Source of the DNA: Pigmentiphaga daeguensis | Lineage (GTDB): Bacteria; Pseudomonadota; Gammaproteobacteria; Burkholderiales; Burkholderiaceae_B | Direction: 5' to 3' | Assembly (NCBI RefSeq): GCF_039523035.1 | Contig: NZ_BAAAEN010000006.1 | Coordinates: forward strand, 193,279 to 257,278 | DNA length: 64,000 nt | Shown: in pieces, positions 26,344-32,896 of the stretch | Layout: each line of letters starts with the position of its first letter | Numbering within the stretch: position 1 is the first letter of the stretch | Made by a program: the position numbers and the translations under genes | The notes under the pieces: model-generated | The model's input: only the letters and a program-made list of their open reading frames with translations | Databases searched by the model: none | What the model was told of the DNA's origin: nothing

Positions 26344-27324
26344 ATGAACCGCTCGGCTTTGCTCCGCTGTGGCCTTCTGATCGCGTTGGCCCCGCATTGC
26401 GCCGCTTACGCGCAAGACCCATTCACCATCGACCGCCCCGTGCGTCTCATCGTGCCGTTCGCCGCGGGCAATACCCTGGATTCCAGCGCGCGCGTCGTCG
26501 CCGAGGCTTTTCTGCGCATTACCGGACAGCCCCTGATCGTCGACAACAAGCCCGGAGGCGCCGGCTCCATCGCCGCGCATCTGGGCGCGAGCGCGGCGCC
26601 GGACGGCTATACCGTGCTGATGGCCAGCAGCGGCATGCTGGCCATCAATCCGCACGCCTTCTCGCGCCTGAACTATGACCCCGTCAACGATTTCAAGGCA
26701 GTCACCGGATTCGTGGGTTCGCCCATGGTCATGGCGGTCAACAAGAACGTTCCGGCCGACAATCTGCAAGGCTTCATCGACTGGACGCTGAAAAACCCAG
26801 GCAAGGTCTCGTACGCCTCGTTCACCGCGGGCAACCCTTCGCATTTCGCCGGCATGATCCTCAACAAGCGAACGGGCATGGACATGGCCCACGTCCCATA
26901 CAACGGCACGAGCCCGGCCGTCCAGAACCTGATCGGAGAACAGATCCAGGCGGCGTTCGTCAACTCGCTGGCGGTCGCTCCCTACCTGGCGGAAGGGCGA
27001 GTCAAGATCCTCGCCACGACCAGCCCCAAACGCCGCCCCAACCTGCCCAACGTCCCGACCTTCACCGAGCTGGGGTATCCCGAGCTGGAGATTCTTCTGT
27101 GGACGACGCTGATGGTTCCCTGCAATACCCCTGAGGCGCCGGTCCGGGCCTTGCATGCGGCGTTCGTCAAGGCGCTGGCCGACAAAGAGGTCGAGTCCAA
27201 GCTCAACAACATGGATTTCGTGACCATGCCTTCCACTCCCGAAGAAACCACCCGGTTCATCGCCTCGGAATCGGCGCGATGGAAAGAAGCCGTGCGGCTC
27301 TCCGGCTTCAAGGCAACCGAGTAA
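26344..27324 (+). CDS. Bug-family solute-binding protein
   Basis: A 326-residue Bug/TctC-type periplasmic binding protein. A signal peptide ends near residue 23 (AAYAQ); FTIDRPVRLIVPFAAGNTLD, LIVDNKPGGAGSIAAHLG, ASFTAGNPSHFAGM and VPYNGTSPAVQNLIGEQIQA are family blocks. CAGGAGACATC precedes the ATG. It sits near the end of the thiolase operon, between the hydrolase and the NMO gene, and probably captures the pathway's starting acid. No TctA/B partners are in the window. Confidence 0.95.
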   Translation: MNRSALLRCGLLIALAPHCAAYAQDPFTIDRPVRLIVPFAAGNTLDSSARVVAEAFLRITGQPLIVDNKPGGAGSIAAHLGASAAPDGYTVLMASSGMLAINPHAFSRLNYDPVNDFKAVTGFVGSPMVMAVNKNVPADNLQGFIDWTLKNPGKVSYASFTAGNPSHFAGMILNKRTGMDMAHVPYNGTSPAVQNLIGEQIQAAFVNSLAVAPYLAEGRVKILATTSPKRRPNLPNVPTFTELGYPELEILLWTTLMVPCNTPEAPVRALHAAFVKALADKEVESKLNNMDFVTMPSTPEETTRFIASESARWKEAVRLSGFKATE

Positions 27325-27343
27325 CCCTGGACAAAGAATCGCC

Positions 27344-28315
27344 ATGCCCGATCACGCTTCTCCGCTCTCCCGTCTGCGCCTGCCTGTTTTCGCCGCGCCG
27401 ATGTTTCTCATTTCCGGTCCCGACATGGTGCTGGCCGCATGCAAGGCCGGAATCGTCGGCGCGTTTCCCACCCCCAATGCGCGGCCGATCGAGCAATTGG
27501 ACGCCTGGATGAAACAGATCACCGAGGGCCTGGCCCGCGCGGCCGACCAGCAGGATCCTTCCACGCTGGGGCCCTGGTGCGCCAATCTCGTCACCCATTC
27601 ATCCAATACCCGTCTGCCGGACGATCTCAAGCTGATCGCCCGCTACCGCCCGCCGGTGGTCGTTACCGCGCTCGGCAGCCCGCGGCCCGCCGTCGACATC
27701 GTGCATGACTACGGCGGCCTCGTCTTTGCCGACGTCATCAACCTGACGCTGGCGCGCAAGGCGGTCGCGGCCGGGGCCGATGGCCTGGCCTGCGTATCCG
27801 CCGGCGCGGGCGGCCACACCGGCTTCCTGTCGCCCTTCGCATTCGTCAGCGCCATACGCGAATTCTTCGACGGCCCGATCATCGTCGGCGGAGGCATCAG
27901 CGATGGCTGGGGCGTTGCCGGCGCCATCGCGTGCGGAGCGGATTACGTCTACATGGGCACGCGCTTCATCCCGGTCGAGGAAAGCATGGCCCCACCCAAG
28001 TACAAACAGATGGTGGTCGACGCCACGGTGGACGATCTGCTGGTCAGCGCCGGCGTGACCGGAACACCGGCAAGCTGGCTCAAGCCTTCGCTGCTGGAAA
28101 ACGGCTACGACCCGGAGAACATGTCGGCCCCGCCCACCCGCCGCTACGACAGCGGCGAATCGCTGGCGGCCAAACGCTGGAAGAGCGTCTGGGCGGCGGG
28201 ACAAGGAGTGGGCGCGATACGGGCCGTCGAACCGTTGGCCGTCGTGGTCGATCGCCTTGCCGAGGAATACCGGCAGGCGCGGGAACGATTCGCCGCCAAA
28301 GGTCCGAGCCGGTAG
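27344..28315 (+). CDS. Nitronate monooxygenase / 2-nitropropane dioxygenase-family flavoprotein (copy 2)
   Basis: A 323-residue FMN protein very similar to the one at 9946. Both contain APMFLISGPD or its variant, GIVGAFPTPNARPI, VTALGSPRPAIDIVH-like strands, GADGLACVSAGAGGHTG, and the tail RYDSGESLAAKRWKSVWAAG. It is the last gene of the thiolase operon. Such a close pair at the outer ends of two divergent catabolic modules suggests duplication or parallel recruitment. True nitronate oxidation is not shown; an enoyl- or flavin-dependent oxidoreductase role is equally possible. Confidence 0.86.
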   Translation: MPDHASPLSRLRLPVFAAPMFLISGPDMVLAACKAGIVGAFPTPNARPIEQLDAWMKQITEGLARAADQQDPSTLGPWCANLVTHSSNTRLPDDLKLIARYRPPVVVTALGSPRPAVDIVHDYGGLVFADVINLTLARKAVAAGADGLACVSAGAGGHTGFLSPFAFVSAIREFFDGPIIVGGGISDGWGVAGAIACGADYVYMGTRFIPVEESMAPPKYKQMVVDATVDDLLVSAGVTGTPASWLKPSLLENGYDPENMSAPPTRRYDSGESLAAKRWKSVWAAGQGVGAIRAVEPLAVVVDRLAEEYRQARERFAAKGPSR

Positions 28316-28565
28316 CAACCGCGATCAGGGTCAGGCCGGTCAACGCCGGCATGTCCCACTCCACGCCCGCATTGGCGGTCATGCGCCGCCCGCCCACGGA
28401 GGGCGAGCAGGCGATCGCGCTGTGCAGCCGCAGCGTCGCCAGGATGTTGCGGCCGGTCTGGTACAGCACCGCGATAAGCCACGCCATCCAATACGGCGGA
28501 TGATGCGCCACGCGCAACTCGAACAGACGCCAGACAGGCGGCGACGACTCGCCCTGCTGGCTCAC
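28080..28565 (-). CDS. Possible small membrane protein coupled to the DUF883 gene (uncertain)
   Basis: A GTG at 28565 overlaps the TGA of the DUF883 gene as GTGA and opens a 161-codon frame. The first 85 codons look protein-like, with hydrophobic segments (YWMAWLIAVLYQTG; ALTGLTLIAVATG). The rest runs antisense into the end of the NMO gene and is arginine/proline-rich, as expected of a shadow frame. It is either a short real gene with a shifted or damaged 3' end or chance. No family recognised. Confidence 0.25.
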   Translation of the reverse strand: MSQQGESSPPVWRLFELRVAHHPPYWMAWLIAVLYQTGRNILATLRLHSAIACSPSVGGRRMTANAGVEWDMPALTGLTLIAVATGSDLWRRIVPAPAGIPRQGDRPRRPTVRRPVSRPLLVPPPRRSSSVWPPAIRRCRSGGWAGPTCSPGRSRFPAAKA

Positions 28566-28828
28566 CCCCGGATCCGCCCCCACAGATAGGCCAGGGCGGC
28601 GACGACCGCTACCGACGTGATGGGATGCTGGCGGATGATGTCTTTGGCGCACAGCAGCGCATTCTCCACCGCATCGTTGCCGTTGTCCAGCGCGTCCGAG
28701 GCCGCGTCCTTGGCGCGATGCGCGGCCCTGGACACCTTATCGGCGGTCGTCTTGGCCGCTTTTTCCACGGCTTCCGCGCCGTCCTCCAGGACGTCTTTGG
28801 CTTTTTCCATGTTGCGTTCCGTTGCCAT
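28562..28828 (-). CDS. DUF883 (ElaB/YqjD-type) small membrane protein
   Basis: An 88-residue protein: a charged amphipathic helical region (about 8-65; AKDVLEDGAEAVEKAAKTTA, RAAHRAKDAASDALD) and one C-terminal membrane helix (ITSVAVVAALAYLWG) ending GRIRG. This is the layout of YqjD/ElaB proteins, tail-anchored inner-membrane proteins that associate with stationary-phase ribosomes in E. coli. ATG 28828 is preceded by GGAG. An in-frame upstream start would add residues lacking the family pattern. Confidence 0.85.
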   Translation of the reverse strand: MATERNMEKAKDVLEDGAEAVEKAAKTTADKVSRAAHRAKDAASDALDNGNDAVENALLCAKDIIRQHPITSVAVVAALAYLWGRIRG

Positions 28829-28924
28829 GTCTGGCTCCTGTAGTTGAGGTTCTCTCGCAGTATCCCCGCCAATTCCGGAACAAGCGGAAACGGGGTGCAA
28901 CAGGTCGTGGCGCGGTTTGCCGAA

Positions 28925-30748
28925 TCAACCCCTCCGACGCCCGGCTGCACCCAGCAGCCCCAACGCGAGCAACAACTCCCAGCCAAGCGGGCCACCGCCA
29001 CCGCCGGACGAACCACCGCCATTGCCATCGTTGGCCCCGCCATCTCCGCCCGACCCGGTATCGTCCGCCTCGACCGTGACCACGGCCTCGGCCACGGTCG
29101 ATTCGCCGGTCGGTCCGGCGCATTGCAGGGTATAGGTGTAGGTCCCCGCCGTCGCGATCGCGGGCAGCGTTTCTTCGCCTTGCGCGCCCTTGTCGCCGCT
29201 CCAGTCGCCGCCTGCCGTGCACGCGCTGGCCTGTTCGCTGGTCCACGACAAGGTGGGCGCCTGGCCTGTCTTCAGGCTCGACGAGGCCGCCGCGAAGCGG
29301 GTGATGACGACTTCGGGCACGTCGATGCCGACGCGGTAGACGCCGCCGTTATCGGCCAACCCGCCCTGGGTCGCGCCGAACAGCCACTGCTTGCCGGCCT
29401 CGACCGGACCCGCGGCCAGGCCGACGGGGATCGAGCCGTCGGCGTCCGCATCGAAGTAGTGCAGGAATTCGATCCGGTCGTCGCTGCGGTCGGCGGCCGT
29501 GCCGACGGCCACGCGGAACAGGCTGCCGTAGCCGCCGGCGCGATTGCCGGTGGCGTTGAGCCGGGTGCCGTCGGACATGGTCGTGCCGTAGATGTTGCCA
29601 TCGAGGGCCCGCACCAGGTCGCCCATGGGAGAAATGCCGGCATCGTCCTCCAGGGGTTCGGAGATCACGTTCGACGCAAAGGCATGGACCACCGCGAAAC
29701 TGGCGTCGGGATCGGATTTCCGCAGGCGCCACAGCATCGAGGGGCCGGTTCCGTACAGCCAATCGCCGTCTTCCACCAGCGCGGTGTGCGCGCCGTCGGT
29801 GGCGCTGGACGGCAGGCCGACGTCACTCTTGAACACGTGCAGCACCTCGATGTCGTCTTCGGCCAGTTGTGTCTTGGCCAGCGCGGCTTTGCCTATGCGC
29901 ACCAGGAAGCCGTTGACCTTCTCGGTGCCGGTCACGAGGTCGGGATAGAAGGTCGCGTCGTTGTTCGCCGACAGCGACGAGACGATATAAAGCGCCCCGT
30001 CGCTCTTGCTGTAGGCCAAGACCTGAGGCACGCCGCCTTTGCGGAAGCTCCAGCTGGTCTTCAGCTTGTCGGTAAAGTCGCAGAAGTTGACGACGCCCTC
30101 GATCGCGCCCGCGGCCGTGCGGCGATACAGCCACTTGTCGCTCTGGGTGGCGTTGCAGAAGTAGCTCACGTCGGCGCCGAAATACACGTTGCCGGCATCG
30201 TCCGCCGCCATGGCGCCACGGGGCGACAACCCGCGGTCCAGCAGGACCTGGCTGGGCTCGTCGAACGGAGCGACGGCGTCCTCCTTGATGCCGAACATGC
30301 GGAAGCCCGACACGTTGGCCGCGGTGGCGGCCGGATCGCGCACGGTGGTCTGCCCGCCGGCCACGACGCGGCCCGCGCTGTCGAGCGCCAGGTTGGTGAG
30401 CGGATCGCCCATGACGCCGCCCAGGGTCCATGACTGGAAGCCGGTGCCGTCGGGATCGAAGCCGTAGGCGCGGCCGGAGGTCATGTCGAACTCGAAGCCG
30501 AAGCGCAGGATCTTGTAGGTCGTGCCGCCGCCGCGGGTCACGCCGTACAACCGCTGTTCCTGCGCGTTCCAGACCGGCGCGGTAAAGGCGGTCGCACCGG
30601 GATGGCCGCCGTCGGCGCCGGTGAACGAGAACAGGACTTCGGGCTGCCACGCCGGCGCTTCCGCCTGCTGGGCATGGAGGGCGAAGCTGGCCAGCATGGC
30701 CGGCGCCAGCAACGCTCCGCGGATGGTTCGGATACGAGAAGATCTCAC
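28925..30748 (-). CDS. Exported GloVer-repeat (TIGR03803-like) protein with GlyGly-CTERM tail, smaller paralogue
   Basis: A 607-residue exported protein. A signal peptide (about to residue 27, ASFALHAQQ) is followed by beta-propeller-like repeats of the type LYG..G.....LRIG...V...LH.F (for example LYGVTRGGGTTYKI, IYGTTMSDGTRLNA, WLFGATQGGLADNGGVYRVG). An Ig-like domain with two Cys (LSWTSEQASACTAGGDWSG ... TYTLQCAGP) precedes a Gly-rich linker. The C-terminus GPLGWELLLALGLLGAAGRR fits the GlyGly-CTERM sorting signal cleaved by rhombosortase. Its GTG start overlaps the upstream gene's stop as GTGA. Probably surface-exposed; ligand unknown. Confidence 0.8.
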   Translation of the reverse strand: MRSSRIRTIRGALLAPAMLASFALHAQQAEAPAWQPEVLFSFTGADGGHPGATAFTAPVWNAQEQRLYGVTRGGGTTYKILRFGFEFDMTSGRAYGFDPDGTGFQSWTLGGVMGDPLTNLALDSAGRVVAGGQTTVRDPAATAANVSGFRMFGIKEDAVAPFDEPSQVLLDRGLSPRGAMAADDAGNVYFGADVSYFCNATQSDKWLYRRTAAGAIEGVVNFCDFTDKLKTSWSFRKGGVPQVLAYSKSDGALYIVSSLSANNDATFYPDLVTGTEKVNGFLVRIGKAALAKTQLAEDDIEVLHVFKSDVGLPSSATDGAHTALVEDGDWLYGTGPSMLWRLRKSDPDASFAVVHAFASNVISEPLEDDAGISPMGDLVRALDGNIYGTTMSDGTRLNATGNRAGGYGSLFRVAVGTAADRSDDRIEFLHYFDADADGSIPVGLAAGPVEAGKQWLFGATQGGLADNGGVYRVGIDVPEVVITRFAAASSSLKTGQAPTLSWTSEQASACTAGGDWSGDKGAQGEETLPAIATAGTYTYTLQCAGPTGESTVAEAVVTVEADDTGSGGDGGANDGNGGGSSGGGGGPLGWELLLALGLLGAAGRRRG

Positions 30749-32862
30749 AGTCGATTCCTCTTCAGAAGGTGGGAAACAGCCCCGGCCTGCGGACGGCGCC
30801 GCAGCAGGGCAAGGCCGGACAGAGCGGCCAGGATCAGCGGCGCGGACGATCCGCCGTTGCCGTATTGCTCGACGTTGCCGTCGTTGGAGCTGGGCGCCGT
30901 GTCCACGCGCAGGATGGCGAGCTCGGACGACACGGTCAGGCCGGTCTCCTCGTCGACGCACGAGAGCGAATAGTTGTAGAGGCCGGCGGCCTTGCCCGTG
31001 AAGGTGATGCTCCCCTGCGCGGGCTGCGCGCCGGTCCAGTCGCGATGCGACGACGAGGCGACGCAATCGCGGGCGCGATCGGACGTCCACGTCAGTTCGG
31101 CCGTGCCGCCCGCGGCGATCTCGGCGGGCGATACGGTCACGGTGACGGAGGCCGCCGGCGGCGGGCCATAGGACCAGACCGTGCCTTTGTTGTCGTAGAG
31201 GTACTCGGTACCGGAGCTGGCAATCCACGACCGGCCGCCGACGACGGTGGAGCCGTACAGCTTGCCGTCCGCGCCGGCCACGACGCCGGTCGGCCGCTTG
31301 CCGGTCTGCGCCTTGGCGAATTCATGCACGAGCTCGAAGCCCGAGGCAGTCACCGCGCCGGACGGATCCACCTGGACGCCGGCGGGACGAATGCGCCACA
31401 ACACGCCGTCGGTGACCACATGGCGGTTCTTGCGGCCGTTCAGGTTTCCGACCGGATAGGCCGGGTTGTCCTTGAGCGCGATTTCGTCCCAGCTCTGGTT
31501 GCTGCCGCCGGACATCGTGGTGCCGTAGACGGCGCCGTCGGGGCCGACCGCCAGCGGGCCGCGGGGCGTGGCGCCGTCGGTGTCGGAGAAGCGATGCAGG
31601 ATCTGCGCCTCTCCGGTGCCGTCGGTGCGCACGCGGTACACCGTGCCGTAGCGGTTGTAGTCGACGTCGTACCAATCGGGATCGGAATAAAGGATGTTGT
31701 CGGGATCGCTGAACGAATTGTTGGCGCACAGCGTATTGCTGCCGGTCGGCTCGCCGGAGCCGACCCAGCTGCTGCCCTGTTCGTGGTAGGCCTTGGTGGC
31801 CAGTTGGCAGTTGCCTATCGAGGTGGTGCCGTACAGCCAGCCGTCGCCAGGCGCGACGACGTAGGCCAGCGCATACTGCCGCGTGCCGTTGACGCTGCTG
31901 CTGGTCATCGGGTGCTCGGCGCTGAACTCCCCATGCCGCAGCGTCGGCGCGTACAGCACCTGGAAGCTGCCGGCCGACGCCGGATCGATGCGGTAGACGA
32001 TGCCGGTGGGCGTGTCGGGATCGGTCAACGTGCCGGGAAATCCGGGCACGCCACGGTCGTAGGCCACGACGCCGTACAGCACGCCGTCCGCGTCGAAGGC
32101 CAGGCCGTTGGGCAACGCCTTCATGCCCGTGGGCGGCGTCTCGAACTCGTGCACGACGCTGAAGTTGTCTTCGGCATCGAGGCGGAAAATGCGCCCGTTG
32201 CCCGCGGGCCCCATGTCCGCCCCGTACACCGCGCCGTCGGGCCCTATCGCCAGGACGCCGGTGGGGTGAACCAGCGCGCCCTGCGTCGCCGGAATGACGG
32301 CCGCGTTGGCGCCGTCGAAATCGGCCCGGTACAGCACGCCCGCGCCGACCTCGCTGGTGTCGTTCCAGACGCGGTTGTACAGCCGAGTCACCGGATCGCG
32401 CGGCCCCGGCGAATCGGTGGGCGCCAGGATGCCGACCAGGTCGCCGTCGGGACGCTGCACGATATTGCCGCCCACGTAGGTCGAAATCCGCCCGTCTTCG
32501 TATATCCATGCGGGCATGCTCTCGACCTGGTACTGCGAAGGCGTCGTGGCGACGCGCGACAGCAGCACCGGCCGGCGTCCGGTGGGCGTGTAGAGGAAAT
32601 TGCCGTTCTCCCCCTGCACCAGCAGCGGCACGCCGGTCGGGTAGCGCGCGGCGGGCCAGCCCTTGGGCGGACCGTCGTCGGGATATTCCTCGGGACCGGA
32701 ATCGTGGAACGAGGTGATGTGGGTGACGACGGACGTTTCTTCCGCCGCCATGGCGGGCGGCGCGCAGAACGCCGGCACGGCCAGCATCGCGAGCATGCGC
32801 CACGCCCGCGCCGCGCGCCCGGCGCGCGAGTGGGCAAAGGGATAGACAGGTGTGTCGTCCAT
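30745..32862 (-). CDS. Exported GloVer-repeat (TIGR03803-like) protein with GlyGly-CTERM tail, larger paralogue
   Basis: A 705-residue exported protein, with a signal peptide near residues 18-40 (PPAMAAEE). At least five repeats carry the GloVer pattern: VLAIGPDGAVYGADMGPAG, LAFDADGVLYGVVAYDRG, LHRFSDTDGATPRGPLAVGP, DGAVYGTTMSGGSNQ and VVAGADGKLYGSTVVGG. An Ig-like domain with paired Cys (ARDCVASSSHRDW; NYSLSCVDEE) follows, then GNGGSSAPLILAALSGLALL-RRR, a GlyGly-CTERM-type anchor. It lies 34 bases after a TonB-dependent receptor and is coupled to its smaller paralogue, so the pair may serve that uptake system. Function is inferred only from context. Confidence 0.8.
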   Translation of the reverse strand: MDDTPVYPFAHSRAGRAARAWRMLAMLAVPAFCAPPAMAAEETSVVTHITSFHDSGPEEYPDDGPPKGWPAARYPTGVPLLVQGENGNFLYTPTGRRPVLLSRVATTPSQYQVESMPAWIYEDGRISTYVGGNIVQRPDGDLVGILAPTDSPGPRDPVTRLYNRVWNDTSEVGAGVLYRADFDGANAAVIPATQGALVHPTGVLAIGPDGAVYGADMGPAGNGRIFRLDAEDNFSVVHEFETPPTGMKALPNGLAFDADGVLYGVVAYDRGVPGFPGTLTDPDTPTGIVYRIDPASAGSFQVLYAPTLRHGEFSAEHPMTSSSVNGTRQYALAYVVAPGDGWLYGTTSIGNCQLATKAYHEQGSSWVGSGEPTGSNTLCANNSFSDPDNILYSDPDWYDVDYNRYGTVYRVRTDGTGEAQILHRFSDTDGATPRGPLAVGPDGAVYGTTMSGGSNQSWDEIALKDNPAYPVGNLNGRKNRHVVTDGVLWRIRPAGVQVDPSGAVTASGFELVHEFAKAQTGKRPTGVVAGADGKLYGSTVVGGRSWIASSGTEYLYDNKGTVWSYGPPPAASVTVTVSPAEIAAGGTAELTWTSDRARDCVASSSHRDWTGAQPAQGSITFTGKAAGLYNYSLSCVDEETGLTVSSELAILRVDTAPSSNDGNVEQYGNGGSSAPLILAALSGLALLRRRPQAGAVSHLLKRNRL

Positions 32863-32896
32863 AGAGTCCCGGCGGGCGGCGCGCCGCCCGCCTCCT

